Below are positions 17,322 to 26,939 of a stretch of DNA of 64,000 nt, piece by piece. The position numbers were made by a program, and so were the translations under genes. The notes under the pieces are model-generated. The model did no database searches. It was not told the origin of the DNA and was given only the letters and a program-made list of their open reading frames with translations. Source of the stretch: Pseudomonas fluorescens (GTDB lineage: Bacteria > Pseudomonadota > Gammaproteobacteria > Pseudomonadales > Pseudomonadaceae); the NCBI RefSeq assembly GCF_900215245.1, contig NZ_LT907842.1, forward strand, positions 3,162,001-3,226,000, read 5' to 3'. Within the stretch, counting starts at the first letter, position 1, and each line of letters starts with the position of its first letter.

Positions 17322-18345
17322 TTATGCCAGTACCTGATCTATGAATACTTTTTCTCCAACCACAAGCTTGGCCAGTGGTTTGGCCAATTCGTCAGCGACG
17401 GCCAACTTGGCAGCGATCACTGTCGGATAGTGGTATTCGTGGGCATACGGGTCGAAAGGCTGACGTGGAATGTCCGCCGCGGACATGGGAGCATCAGACA
17501 AGCGCACGTCGGTGCCAGATAGCGTCGCAATCGGCAATCCAAGCTGGTCTGCCAGCAAACGGATGCGGTCTGCACGCTCATCCGCCTTGGTTCGTTTGAA
17601 TGCCCGGTACCGGCGTAGCGGAATAGGACCGTCTACCGGATAATAGGGACCGAAGCGCTCGCCTTCATATTCGGCGTACAACTCATCGTCGAACAGGCCA
17701 CACAGCAAAATCACAAAGTCGCCGGCCATGACGGGCTCAAGCTCATACTGTGTACCACCGATGTTGATACGCGCATCGATGCCAATTTTTCGCCGTTCCG
17801 GCTCGCGTGCAAAGCGACAAAACTGCTCCCAGGTGCACATATCGCGCAGGCCATGGTCCGGCAACATCAAGCCAGTCCGCCATGCGGGTGCGCGACTCTG
17901 AACGATGACGCTGCTGATTGTAGGTGTGCATCAGGTAGTGCGACAGCCGTTCGTTCGCCTGCTGCTCAGTTTCCGGCCTGTGAAAGTGGTACAGCGTCTC
18001 TTGCGCCTCCTCGACCGTACGAAACGGACGTTCAACCTTTCCCGTAGAGAGATGGCGGTTGTTCTTGTTGGTGGTGCGCAGTTTCAAAGCCGCGACCAGA
18101 TCGCAATAACGCTCTGGCTCGGCTTTTGGGAGTTTGCGTGGTTTGCCGTGGTCAGCGCGATGCACTGCGTGCGGTTTGTTGAAAGCATGCAATGCACGGT
18201 ACACAGTGTTAGACGACATACCGTATAGCTCGGCAACGGCCTGCACCTGTCTGGCGCGCTCAGGAATTTTGCGTGGCAAAAGAATTAATCGCTGCCGCAA
18301 CTGCAGCAGCGAATCGACAGGAATGGAATTACGCTTGGTGTCCAT
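17322..18345 (-). pseudogene. IS481-like DDE transposase, internally deleted and frameshifted
   Basis: The N-terminal DNA-binding part runs from MDTKRNSIPV at 18345 to KNNRHLSTG and is then fused directly to KVERPFRTVEEAQETLY, which normally follows the last catalytic residue. The catalytic core of about 200 residues is therefore missing. Near 17870 the frame shifts and the C-terminal domain (MCTWEQFCRFAREPERRK to the stop at 17322) continues in another frame. Full-length relatives are about 500 residues. It overlaps the recombinase remnant upstream by 17 nt, the normal arrangement of this three-gene transposition unit. Confidence 0.85.
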
Positions 18346-18889
18346 GCTGAGCTAACACTCGATACACTGAGGCAAAACGGACGCCAAGCCGTCGAGCAAT
18401 CTCTGTCGCGCCTAGTTTTCCTTCAGTCAGCAAGCGTTGAACCTCCATAGGGTCAATGGAGGGTTTACGGCCCCGGTAAACGCCACGAGCTTTAGCGTCA
18501 GCAATCCCCTCAAGTTGGCGCTCACGTCGCAAGTTGGTTTCAAATTCTGCAAGAACCCCCAGCATGTCCAGGAAGGCTTTCCCTGCCGCGCTAAGCGTAT
18601 CGATTGGCTGCTCAGTCGCCTTGAGACTGACTCCCCGCTCTTTAAGCCTGTAAACAATGTCTTGAATATCTTTGATGCTGCGTGCAAGACGGTCAATGCG
18701 TGTAACCACTAGCGTATCGCCAGGGCCTAGGAAATCGAGCAGCGTTTGAAGCTCCGTTCGACCCAGTCGGCTCGCCCCGCTTCCTTTTTCGGAACGAACC
18801 ACATCACAACCGGCTTCGCGCAAGGTTTTTTCTTACAGCACAAAATCTTGGTCGCTGCTGGGGACTCGGGCGTATCCGTAAAGTGCCAT
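18329..18889 (-). pseudogene. Serine recombinase (resolvase/invertase type), inactivated
   Basis: The gene starts at ATG 18889 (MALYGYARVPSSDQDFVL) and meets a TAA stop at codon 19 (18835-18833), then stays open to 18329. The catalytic serine expected after YARV is replaced by proline at residue 10. The remainder is well preserved, with the recombinase motifs RIDRLARSIKDI, GKAFLDMLGVLAEFE and a C-terminal helix-turn-helix (GATEIARRLGVRFASVYRVL). Both the nonsense codon and the lost nucleophile make it dead. It was probably the resolvase of the IS481-like unit that follows. Confidence 0.88.
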
Positions 18890-18924
18890 CTCAAACGGTT
18901 CAATCACGGAGGCAGGATAGCGTA

Positions 18925-19305
18925 TTACTTGCAGTCAAGCAGAGCCTTTACTAAAGACGCGCCATAAACCCCTTCATCTTCAGATACAAATTGATAAAAG
19001 CCCTGAACGGACTTACCAGACTTTAGAAGTCCTTGAGATAGTTTTTCGTCAATTGTATCAAGCTGATAGCTATTACCTTTTGAGTCATACGCCTTATAGC
19101 AGATCTTGCTCAGATCAATATCTTTTTTCCCACCGTTGAGCAGTGATGCGTTAAACGACTTGAAATACGCAGCTTTCTCGCTTGTCCAAACCACTCCTTG
19201 ATTTTTCTGGGTTGAGAAAAGCACCGCAGAGTCTAAGGGAATCTCTGCATTAGCAGCGAAGCTGAAAGCAAACATTAACGACGCAAACAGAATTTTACAT
19301 TTCAT
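18925..19305 (-). CDS. Small secreted protein, intact copy of a duplicated pair
   Basis: A 126-residue protein with a clear signal peptide cut after FSFAANA. The mature part is soluble, with cysteines in KICYKAYDSKGNSY and at the end (LLDCK), probably forming a disulfide. A copy about 76 percent identical by my count lies at 31933-32314 in the opposite direction but is frameshifted. I believe this resembles DUF4354 proteins of unknown function, but that is from memory. The two copies enclose the alpha-fimbrial locus. Confidence 0.8.
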   Translation of the reverse strand: MKCKILFASLMFAFSFAANAEIPLDSAVLFSTQKNQGVVWTSEKAAYFKSFNASLLNGGKKDIDLSKICYKAYDSKGNSYQLDTIDEKLSQGLLKSGKSVQGFYQFVSEDEGVYGASLVKALLDCK

Positions 19306-19740
19306 TTCAATTGCCTAGGTTGGAATCGTAATTGAAAGACCAGACCACTGAAATAAAGTTCCAACCAATACGCTACTTAATTCTCAGGTCTAAAAACGAG
19401 ACAAAAAATAAGCTTCGCCAACGGTGTCAATAGGTATGGCTTGAATTGCTACCGCACGAAATCGAAGCTGTAGTGGTCGGCGTTTATCAAGGTACTTGTC
19501 GTGTCAGCCGTCTGACTATTCAGCTCTTTTCTCGACCTGTTGCTCTCGAACCGGGTTCAACAACACAGTACCGATAGGCTCGCCGATCACGCTGCGTTTC
19601 TTAAGTTGCAGATAGCGTGAGCCCATGCCCATGAAACGCGAGCACGCGCCGTCGAATGCAAGCCCACTTGCAATTAATCTGAGCCGGTGGCTGTGATTGG
19701 TCGCAGTTAATGTGAGCCAGAAATGCCGCTGACTGCGAGC
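19306..19740 (-). other. Gene-poor stretch with a possible decayed C-terminus
   Basis: No intact gene is seen. On the minus strand, about 19525-19685 reads as a short protein tail (GMGSRYLQLKKRSVIGEPIG, ending QQVEKRAE) without a start; it could be the end of a deleted gene. The promoter of the secreted-protein gene must lie just above 19305, but I cannot place it. Confidence 0.35.
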
Positions 19741-19990
19741 CCGCGTGTTTTCAAATGCGAGCAGCTAGAACTAGCGCTCGATCGAGGCTATAGCCATACC
19801 GAAGCCAGCCGTTCGCTTTGAGTGGTCGAGTCCGCGTTGCGTCGCTGGGTTAACCAACTCAAGTAGGAGCGCAGCGGCGTTACGCCGCAGAGCAAAGCGC
19901 TGACGCCTGAGCAGCAGAAAATCCAGGAACTGCAAGCGCGTATTGCTCGTCTTGGGGAGGCTACAGAACTCGGAAAAATCATACGCTAAG
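19741..19990 (+). pseudogene. IS3-family OrfA remnant
   Basis: The plus strand reads CPRVFKCEQLELALDRGYSH, then LRRWVNQLK and KALTPEQQKIQELQARIARL, which is the helix-turn-helix and leucine-zipper part of IS3-type OrfA proteins. Two in-frame stops interrupt it (after TEASRSL and after VNQLK) and no OrfB follows. It is a dead fragment. Confidence 0.75.
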
Positions 19991-20033
19991 TTTGCCCGAC
20001 CTGTCGTAGCGGCCTAAATTTCCCGTCTTCCAC

Positions 20034-20790
20034 CTAGCGGCTATCCCGCCGGACATAATCGCCAGTCAGGTTGATGTGCTCCCATCCCAACGGCGACAGG
20101 TATTGATAAAAGTCGGTATTCACGGGCTCTCCAGCGGCGGTCACCAGGTTTAGGCCGCTGGCCCGGTATCGCTGCTGCTCGAAGCTCCGAACCCTGATGT
20201 CGCCGAGGCGGTTGAAGAACACCGCCCTTGCTAAGGCGTTGCGCGCCTCGCCCTTGTTCAGTACACCATGCACACGACGGAGAAGCTCAACACTTTGCAG
20301 CCAATCGAGGATAAACAGGTTGCGTTAAATCCTGCCTAGTTCCAGTAGCGCTGCGGCAATGCAGTTTTGGCGCAGATAGATGGCTAGCTTGCGCAACATT
20401 AACGAGGCAGTGACGTTGCTCTGTTTGATCGACGCGGCTAGGCGCAGAATCTCGTCCTAGTGAGCGCGGAAGTGCTTGATATTCAAAGTACCGCCAATCA
20501 CTGGCCGCAGCGTTGGGTAGTCCTGGACGCTCTGTTGCACGTACAGCTTGGCTTCGCCCAAGTCGCGGATGAGCAGTGCAAGACGAAAGCCCAGCAGATG
20601 CATCAGGGAGGAGACATGATCGGTGAAGCCAGCCGTGTCGGTGTAGTGCTCCTCGATCCGCAGATCTGATTCGTGATACACCATACCATCGAGCACATAG
20701 GTCTAACCCCGCACTCAGCCATTAACCTCGCTGGAGCTGAACGGCGCTTACTGACAGGAGATGTAAGTGTAGAACAGCAGCCCTGGTTAG
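20034..20790 (-). pseudogene. Tn3-family transposase C-terminal remnant
   Basis: The minus strand shows successive conserved blocks of Tn3 Tnp[74 protein letters not shown] and [15 protein letters not shown]. At least four stops interrupt it, and a short deletion joins NLVTAA to a later segment. Only the C-terminal quarter of the roughly 990-residue transposase remains. No terminal inverted repeat was recognised. Confidence 0.88.
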
Positions 20791-21002
20791 TTGCCGAGCT
20801 TCAGGCTGACACGCTGGGTGATTTCGCATCAACCTCCAGCACGAAAGCGCTAACCATTGCAGTATGAGGTAGTGACATCTCCCCAGTTGGAAGCAAAGGT
20901 TTAGTTTAACTGGTTGTTGACCAATTCAGCCAGCGCCGTCGCAAATGCCCGTCACGAGTTCATAAGATACTCGATAGCCCTGGATTGCGCGATATGCAGT
21001 AT

Positions 21003-21527
21003 TCAGGGCTGGAGCGCATCAAACATAAGCCGCACGCTGCCGAAATACTCACCCGGCATATAACTATCTGTTGGGACCACAGCAGCGATTTCAAGCAACA
21101 CGCGCTTACCTAACTTGGCATCGACGTCCGAAACCACCAAAGTATTGACCTGGCCCAAAGGCTGGCCGTTAAAGGTTACGGCCAAGGCGATCAGGTCTCG
21201 GCCATTGGACAGCACCGGCTCACCCTCGACCCGTGCAGTGATCCCGCCTAGCGCGTTCTTCACATCGAAGTGTTCGCGCAGTGTGCTCAGGCGCTTGGTG
21301 ACCATGTTGTAATTCATTATCTGGTCGCGCTGCAAAAGGTGCGGGTTAATCGGCAGCACGTAGAAATCGTTGCTGGGCAAGTTGATCGAGACATTGAAAG
21401 TTGCTTCTTCCCTGGCCGCGAACGACGGAATACTAAGCAGAGCCAGCACACAGAACAACGGGCATCGGGTAAGGGTCTTAAGCCTGAGGTGGTGACGCGG
21501 CCGCCATAGCTGCACGATGCGGCTCAC
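21003..21527 (-). CDS. CS1-type fimbrial subunit (second subunit of the alpha-fimbria)
   Basis: A 174-residue exported protein with an N-terminal signal (LFCVLALLSIPSFA). The mature part has the CS1/CblA pattern NVSINLPSNDFYVLPINPH followed by DQIMNYNMVTKRLS, matching the major subunit at 26445-26939. It starts at ATG 21527, overlapping the chaperone stop as ATGA. It is the last gene of the operon and is probably a minor or alternative shaft subunit; whether it replaces the major subunit cannot be told. Confidence 0.88.
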   Translation of the reverse strand: MSRIVQLWRPRHHLRLKTLTRCPLFCVLALLSIPSFAAREEATFNVSINLPSNDFYVLPINPHLLQRDQIMNYNMVTKRLSTLREHFDVKNALGGITARVEGEPVLSNGRDLIALAVTFNGQPLGQVNTLVVSDVDAKLGKRVLLEIAAVVPTDSYMPGEYFGSVRLMFDALQP

Positions 21528-22264
21528 CTTTTCACCACATGACTTTCTTGCGACTCGCCTTCCACCAGCTTGAAGTGGTACTCGCGGCCAGGCTCTTTAT
21601 CGAACGAGAATTTCCGCCCCGGCAAGACATGATTCTTGGTGGTGGGATAACAGTCAGTTGTCGTGCCGATCACGCAGTTTTTGAACTCATCGATCTCAAT
21701 CACGCTATTGCCGTTATTGCTCAGCACATAGCTGGAGATGCCGTTTTCGATCCGAGTGTCGAAACGGGTGTCCTTGGGCCGCACGAAAAACACCGTGCCG
21801 TAACCTGCCAATATGCTGACGCCGGCCCGCAAAGTCTCTTTATAAGCCTCACGCTCCTCCTCGGAAACGGCGAACTCGTCCTCTTTTTCGGGCATCACAG
21901 GTATGTAGCGCACACGAAAATAACGCTCGCGTTCACGATCGCCCATGTACAGCAAACGCGTGCCCTGCATACCGTTGGACGGTACTATTAGGCGTGCCGG
22001 GCTTGCCATCAGACCGTCACGCGAGTTTCCATCGGCCTGGCTTTTCAGCGGGACTTCCTTGGCCACACCGTGAGCGTCGTAGAGAATTTCAAAAATCTCG
22101 ACCTTCACAAAAGCTGTGCTGGTACCACCGTTGAAAATGCGCTTCAGGTATGTGCTTTTGTCACCCTCAAGGTAGTCGTACACCACACCCACATTGATGC
22201 TGGGCCCGGCGAGTGCAGCATGTGCGAAAAAATACAAAACCAGCAATGGCAATAAATTTTTCAT
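21524..22264 (-). CDS. Alpha-fimbrial periplasmic chaperone (CblB/CooB/CfaA-like)
   Basis: A 246-residue protein with signal peptide (LLPLLVLYFFAHAALA). It has an immunoglobulin-like first domain with SPARLIVPSNGMQGTRLLYM, where the basic residue before the G1-like strand is expected to bind subunit C-termini, and a second domain containing VLSNNGNSVIEIDEFKNC. It should hold subunits in the periplasm until they reach the usher. In most alpha operons the chaperone gene is first; here it comes fourth, between the tip protein and the second subunit. Confidence 0.85.
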   Translation of the reverse strand: MKNLLPLLVLYFFAHAALAGPSINVGVVYDYLEGDKSTYLKRIFNGGTSTAFVKVEIFEILYDAHGVAKEVPLKSQADGNSRDGLMASPARLIVPSNGMQGTRLLYMGDRERERYFRVRYIPVMPEKEDEFAVSEEEREAYKETLRAGVSILAGYGTVFFVRPKDTRFDTRIENGISSYVLSNNGNSVIEIDEFKNCVIGTTTDCYPTTKNHVLPGRKFSFDKEPGREYHFKLVEGESQESHVVKR

Positions 22265-22307
22265 TACACTAGAATCTCATATAAAAATAGTTAGCCTTAC
22301 ATCTGCT

Positions 22308-23564
22308 CTAGAGATCTGAATCCCAGATCACTGTGACGTCTCCGGTGTACTTGCTCGGTGCCCCGGACAGTAACATTTGCCGCATATTATTGGCCGGCAC
22401 TTCGAAATGCAGGGTACCGCGTCGGCGATCCAAGTATTGTGTTGGAATAAACTGTCTTCCGGGTTGGACGTAGGTAAGTAGGGGCAAGTATTTGACGGGT
22501 TGGCCGATTTCATTCCCAACGCCTAGGGGCAAGGTGACGCTGACCTTCAGAGGAACGCTATCACCGCTTTCGGACTTAATCGCGCAAGTGTCATCGCTTT
22601 GATGTTCGCACTCCATGTAAATGTTAAAGGGCGATGAGGCAGAGATATTGAAGGTCTGATCACGGAAAAATCGCGTTGGCCGCCGCCCTTTTTGTATCCA
22701 AGATTGCCAGCCTTCCTGGGGCACCAATTCAACGTTATTACCCCCGGGCGGTATTTCAACCTTGAGGGTATGCTGCACACTCAGAGCAAAATTCATGTTC
22801 AACATCGGATCATCGGGAATCATCAAGTCACCGAAGTCGAAATCTTTCCCGGGACCGACGCTGTAGCTAATGGTACCTCTGTACTCACCCGTTGGCATAC
22901 CCAAGGGATTAGGTGTTCGCAACTCGTAGGCCATGTCAAAGTAATCGTAACGAATGTTAGGAATTCTGTACCGTGCCTTTTTTGGACAAATGCCCACAGA
23001 CGGCGTTTTCCAAAAAAAATTAGAATATCGGGCGGTAAATGCCACAGTAGAAGTGTATCTACAAACCCCCGGAGGATATTCAAGGCCTCCGCCGTGCCAC
23101 AAATTGTTGTGCGCATCTGCAAAACTTGTCCAAGGGGGCGTCTTTAGAGTTTGAACATCTTGCGCGAACTCCATTTGAACACCGATTCCCGAAATCCTTA
23201 CTTCGACTTCCTGTCGATCACCATTTTCGCTGGTCAATTCAACTTTACGCCACGCACTCGGTACATTGAACATCACGCCTTCGCGAACGCTGCTATGGTT
23301 GGCCTGGATAGGACTGTTCAACAATGACCCAATCCGCACACGAATGCTGAATATGCCCGGCTCCGTACAACTGCCGGGTCTTACCAAGCAAAACCCCGAG
23401 ATAGGTGTCGTATTCACGAATTTATTTTCATTGGGATTTGAGGGATTCTGCTTGAACACAGCAGTGATACTTTGTTCGTAACCGTGTACAAGCGGCATGA
23501 CGCTCGCCAAGATAATCACGCTAATAAATGTCGAGCACCGTTTGATGCAGTACTTGCTCTTCAT
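22308..23564 (-). CDS. Alpha-fimbrial tip/initiator protein (CblD/CooD/CfaE-like)
   Basis: A 418-residue exported protein, starting at ATG 23564, which has a GAGG site 7 nt upstream; an ATG six codons earlier is less well placed. It is larger than a shaft subunit and Cys-rich, with YGSVGPG-like GTISYSVGPGKDF in the middle and a C-terminal pilin domain ending VTVIWDSDL. Position and size match CblD-type proteins, which start fimbrial assembly and sit at the tip as adhesin. The receptor cannot be inferred. Sequence similarity to known tip proteins is low as far as I can judge, so the call rests mainly on operon logic. Confidence 0.75.
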   Translation of the reverse strand: MKSKYCIKRCSTFISVIILASVMPLVHGYEQSITAVFKQNPSNPNENKFVNTTPISGFCLVRPGSCTEPGIFSIRVRIGSLLNSPIQANHSSVREGVMFNVPSAWRKVELTSENGDRQEVEVRISGIGVQMEFAQDVQTLKTPPWTSFADAHNNLWHGGGLEYPPGVCRYTSTVAFTARYSNFFWKTPSVGICPKKARYRIPNIRYDYFDMAYELRTPNPLGMPTGEYRGTISYSVGPGKDFDFGDLMIPDDPMLNMNFALSVQHTLKVEIPPGGNNVELVPQEGWQSWIQKGRRPTRFFRDQTFNISASSPFNIYMECEHQSDDTCAIKSESGDSVPLKVSVTLPLGVGNEIGQPVKYLPLLTYVQPGRQFIPTQYLDRRRGTLHFEVPANNMRQMLLSGAPSKYTGDVTVIWDSDL

Positions 23565-23582
23565 CCTGTTACCTCGTTTCAT

Positions 23583-23824
23583 AACTGACTATCGTCAGCT
23601 TCAAAGTATGTAAGATGCCCGTCCCAGCGAACATATCACGCCTTGATACGAAATATCCGCTTAAAGCTGTTGTATTGATGAATTTGTTACTGCGGTTTTG
23701 CGAGTCAGAGCTGAACACCACTGTCAATTCCTATGTCGAGACGCGTGCTTAAAATATGACGGCCAGTAGCAGTATCACGTTGAACAGGTTTGGTCTGAAG
23801 CAGCAGTTTGAGCACATGGTGACA
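23583..23824 (-). other. Spacer between usher and tip genes
   Basis: A 242-nt gap separates the usher stop from the tip-protein ribosome site. No open frame with protein-like features is seen. The spacing is unusual for a fimbrial operon and could hold an internal promoter or a lost gene. Confidence 0.4.
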
Positions 23825-26347
23825 TTAGCCTGCAGCTTCAGTATTAAAGGTGGAGTCAGCCAATGTTTCCGGAGTGCAACGCAGATCCCCTATCATCAAA
23901 ACGTCTTTTTCATTACGCAAGCTGCTCAAGTTGAGTCGGAACTGGCAGAGCAACTGGTTACTACTGCGTACTTCCAGGGTCGGCGAGTTGGATTTAATCT
24001 CCATTGAGAAGAACCCGTCGGCCTCGCTGACTCCACGACTGGCGTGGTTGAGGATGTGGTGTCCCTTGAGTGGATACCCGTCGGCGCCAACCAGCCGACC
24101 GAGTACGGTTACCGTTTTCATAACACTTATTTTGCGGTAACCAACGCCTCCCTTGTTCAGATGGTAGGCACTGCGCGCAGGCTGGATGGTGGCGGCTGGT
24201 GGGTAGTTGCCTTCGAAGTCGAAAGCGATCGTGCTCCCCTTATAAGCTGTAACAGGTACAAAGTTACGCCCGGGCCGCAACGTCGTACTCGAGCCACTCA
24301 TGTCATCCGAGCGGAGGACGACGTCTTCTTCCACGTCGGTTTCAACGTCTATGATCATCCCCGCACCACTGCTGTAGTTTTGGCTAGTGAAGACCATTTT
24401 TTCGCCGCCTACAGCGAAGGTGTTGTTAAGATTCAAGCCGCCTGTCAGGTCGCCGTTGTAGGAGGAACGTTGAGCGAAAGCGTCGCCGGAAATGCTCTCG
24501 CTCTGGAAAGTCGTCATGCCGGACATGCCAAGGCCATACACGTCGGACATTGCAGTGACGGAGACGCTTTGCAAGACGTGCTCCTTGATGTCTTTGCGGT
24601 ACGTCAGCAAGGCATTGTTGTCACGCTGGCCATTGCGCGCGGTACGCGAACCGATGCTACCGTACCAGCTTTCTCCCGATCCACCGAGCGCCAAGTTAAG
24701 GGCCAGGTCGAAGCCACGGTTACGCTTGTCACCGCTGCTGTTACTTAAGGGACGGTCAAAAAGCGAAATGCGCCAGCTAGCTTCACTGCCGAACAGGATG
24801 TGGCGACGGGTCCAGCCGAAGTCCAGGCCAACGCCATCTACATTGCCCTGGCTGTGGGAAACACGGGCATTAATCGAATCGCGGCTGCCCATGCGTTGGT
24901 TGAATGACAGCGACGAGGAACTGGTCTTGCCAACAAAAGTGTTGCGCTGGCGTAAACGGGTACCGTCAGCAAGAGTTTCATACGTGCCACGGGTATCGAG
25001 CCAGCTTCGATTATGACTGGCGACTACACTGCCCATGCCATAGTTATAAAGCGCTTGCATATCGAGACCTGTGCCGTGGCTTTGGGTCTCGTAGAGATTC
25101 GAGTACAGACTGATGTTTTGGGCTAGGCTCCAATCAATTGAGGTGCCAAATTGCATACTATCTTGCACTTTGCGTGCCGACAGCCCGGCCACAGCACGAG
25201 GGTGAAGAAGGTAGTTAATCGAAGCGCCGGATGTGATGCCACCTTTGTCGCGCTGTTCCCAGTTATTGAAGAGTGTGCTCTCGCGACCGGCAAATAGGTT
25301 ATAACGCCAGCGTTCGTCGTAGTTACGCCAGTTGTTGGGCTTGTAAACTAATTCCTGGGTTGTGGCGGTGACCTGGCCGTCTTCGACCAACCGCACTTCA
25401 ACTTCATAGATACCGCCCGGTAAAGAACGGGTGTCAATTGTTTGCAAGCCGGCCTGCACGGCCTGAGTATTGATTAACATGCCATTGCGGTATATCTCCA
25501 CCGAGGCTTGGCGATTTGCAGTAACGTACATGGGATACATGCTGGGATTGGGCGTATTCACCACCAAGCTGTCGGAGCTGCCCACCATCACACCGATGGC
25601 AACGTCCTGCGCGGCACCAAAAGTGCGGGGCTGACGGCTCAGACCTTCGGAGTTGGGCGTGAAATATCCCAGGCGCAGAAAATTGCCCTCGTATTCACGC
25701 TGTGTATACAGCGAATAAAGCGCATGACGTATTTCGGTATCCTGACCGCCAAGGCGTGACAGCTGCAGATTCATTGCATTGGTCCAGTTGCCTAGACTGC
25801 TAGTTGCCTCGATGCCGAAGCGGCCGCCCAACTCTTGGTTTTGCCCGCCATTAAGGTTCAACTGATTGTTTACTATAAGACCGGTAGTGCCACCTTCTGG
25901 CTGAGCGTAAAACTGCTGTTGCAAGGTATCACGCTCGGCGTTTTCGGTGAGTATAGAAACCAATGAGTTTTCCAAACTGTAATGTACTGCTATTAACTGC
26001 TCTGGGCAGCTCTTGGTACAGGCACCTAAAGAAGTACCAGACTTGAGGAAGTTCTCCCAGATATCACGCTCGGTGTCCATTACCGGGCTGTCGGCATAGT
26101 TCGTAAAGTCAAGAAGCATAAGCCTATCATCGCGGGTCAGCACGATCATCGCCTCGCCAACGAGCTGTTTATCACGCTCGACACGTACCGACAGTGGGAC
26201 ATCAAAAAAGTGTTCTTCGAAATCACTTGGTAAACCTTTAGCCTGTGCTAGCAAGCTTCGTGGCGTGTGGTTCATACCTGACGCAGCGCTAACAACCGTA
26301 CAAGCAAACAGCGCAGCAACTGATATGAGACATCTTAGAGCGAACAT
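23825..26347 (-). CDS. Alpha-fimbrial outer-membrane usher (TcfC/CfaC-like)
   Basis: An 840-residue exported protein with signal peptide (residues 1-22). The N-terminal domain (LPSDFEEHFFDVPLSVRVER) is followed by a long beta-barrel region rich in aromatic-polar alternation, a middle YEVEVRLVEDGQ segment and a C-terminal carboxypeptidase-like segment (VTVLGRLVGADGYPLKGHH), typical of TcfC-type ushers, which differ from FimD/PapC. It should form the secretion pore for the CS1-type subunits. It lies 97 nt behind the major subunit gene with a hairpin in the gap. Confidence 0.9.
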   Translation of the reverse strand: MFALRCLISVAALFACTVVSAASGMNHTPRSLLAQAKGLPSDFEEHFFDVPLSVRVERDKQLVGEAMIVLTRDDRLMLLDFTNYADSPVMDTERDIWENFLKSGTSLGACTKSCPEQLIAVHYSLENSLVSILTENAERDTLQQQFYAQPEGGTTGLIVNNQLNLNGGQNQELGGRFGIEATSSLGNWTNAMNLQLSRLGGQDTEIRHALYSLYTQREYEGNFLRLGYFTPNSEGLSRQPRTFGAAQDVAIGVMVGSSDSLVVNTPNPSMYPMYVTANRQASVEIYRNGMLINTQAVQAGLQTIDTRSLPGGIYEVEVRLVEDGQVTATTQELVYKPNNWRNYDERWRYNLFAGRESTLFNNWEQRDKGGITSGASINYLLHPRAVAGLSARKVQDSMQFGTSIDWSLAQNISLYSNLYETQSHGTGLDMQALYNYGMGSVVASHNRSWLDTRGTYETLADGTRLRQRNTFVGKTSSSSLSFNQRMGSRDSINARVSHSQGNVDGVGLDFGWTRRHILFGSEASWRISLFDRPLSNSSGDKRNRGFDLALNLALGGSGESWYGSIGSRTARNGQRDNNALLTYRKDIKEHVLQSVSVTAMSDVYGLGMSGMTTFQSESISGDAFAQRSSYNGDLTGGLNLNNTFAVGGEKMVFTSQNYSSGAGMIIDVETDVEEDVVLRSDDMSGSSTTLRPGRNFVPVTAYKGSTIAFDFEGNYPPAATIQPARSAYHLNKGGVGYRKISVMKTVTVLGRLVGADGYPLKGHHILNHASRGVSEADGFFSMEIKSNSPTLEVRSSNQLLCQFRLNLSSLRNEKDVLMIGDLRCTPETLADSTFNTEAAG

Positions 26348-26384
26348 AAACTATACTCTAGTAAAAACTCCCACAGCACCGAAA

Positions 26385-26408
26385 GCCAACCGCAAGGCAG
26401 CGGCCGGC
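26385..26408 (-). terminator. Hairpin between major subunit and usher (probable attenuator)
   Basis: Read on the minus strand, GCCGGCCGC and GCGGTTGGC pair over nine positions (two G-U pairs) around a 6-nt loop. There is no strong U-run behind it. Such hairpins between the main subunit gene and the assembly genes reduce or process the transcript so that subunit mRNA exceeds usher mRNA; that role is inferred. Confidence 0.55.
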
Positions 26409-26444
26409 AATTTCAGTAGGTATGCTGTTATGTGTTACAAGATA

Positions 26445-26939
26445 TCAAAACTGCGGTGCCACTACGTTATCGAAGATAATAACCACTTCACCGATGAACG
26501 AACCAGTTTCACCGTCCTTTGGCTTGCTGGTAGTCTTGATTGATAGGTTTTTTTGTATTCCTGCCTTAGCTTGGGCAACTGAGACTACTTCCTTGGCTGT
26601 GGTATCCAGAGTTACGTCGCCTAACTTAACGGTCAGTGGAATACCTACTGACCCGTTACTCAGCAAAGCAGAATTTTCCCGAAGGGAGGCTTGAATGGAA
26701 CCAGCGCTGTTCTTTAGGATGTAGGGAGCAGACAACTCGCTAAGCTCACCAGTAACAACGTTGTAATTCATTACCTCGTCTAAACCAAAATTAGGGTTCA
26801 GTGGCTGAGCGTTGAAACTCGTGCTTGGAATTACAGCTTTGATGCTGATGTGGCTTGTTGCCTCACCAGCCGCAAAAACGGCCGAAGAACCCAACACAGA
26901 AAAAACTAGTGGCAGAGACACTGCAAACTTTTTGAACAT
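26445..26939 (-). CDS. CS1-type major fimbrial subunit (CblA/CooA-like)
   Basis: A 164-residue protein with signal peptide cut after SSAVFA. The mature protein has the CS1-family signature IPSTSFNAQPLNPNF followed by GLDEVMNYNVVTGELSEL, and ends with the donor-strand type C-terminus VVIIFDNV. This is the shaft protein of an alpha-type chaperone-usher fimbria. It is the first gene of the operon, with an AAGG site about 8 nt before the ATG and an AT-rich region upstream. Confidence 0.93.
   Translation of the reverse strand: MFKKFAVSLPLVFSVLGSSAVFAAGEATSHISIKAVIPSTSFNAQPLNPNFGLDEVMNYNVVTGELSELSAPYILKNSAGSIQASLRENSALLSNGSVGIPLTVKLGDVTLDTTAKEVVSVAQAKAGIQKNLSIKTTSKPKDGETGSFIGEVVIIFDNVVAPQF

Noticed and set aside
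24044..24748. A 234-codon plus frame
   Set aside because: It is antisense to the TcfC-type usher, whose family features are clear.
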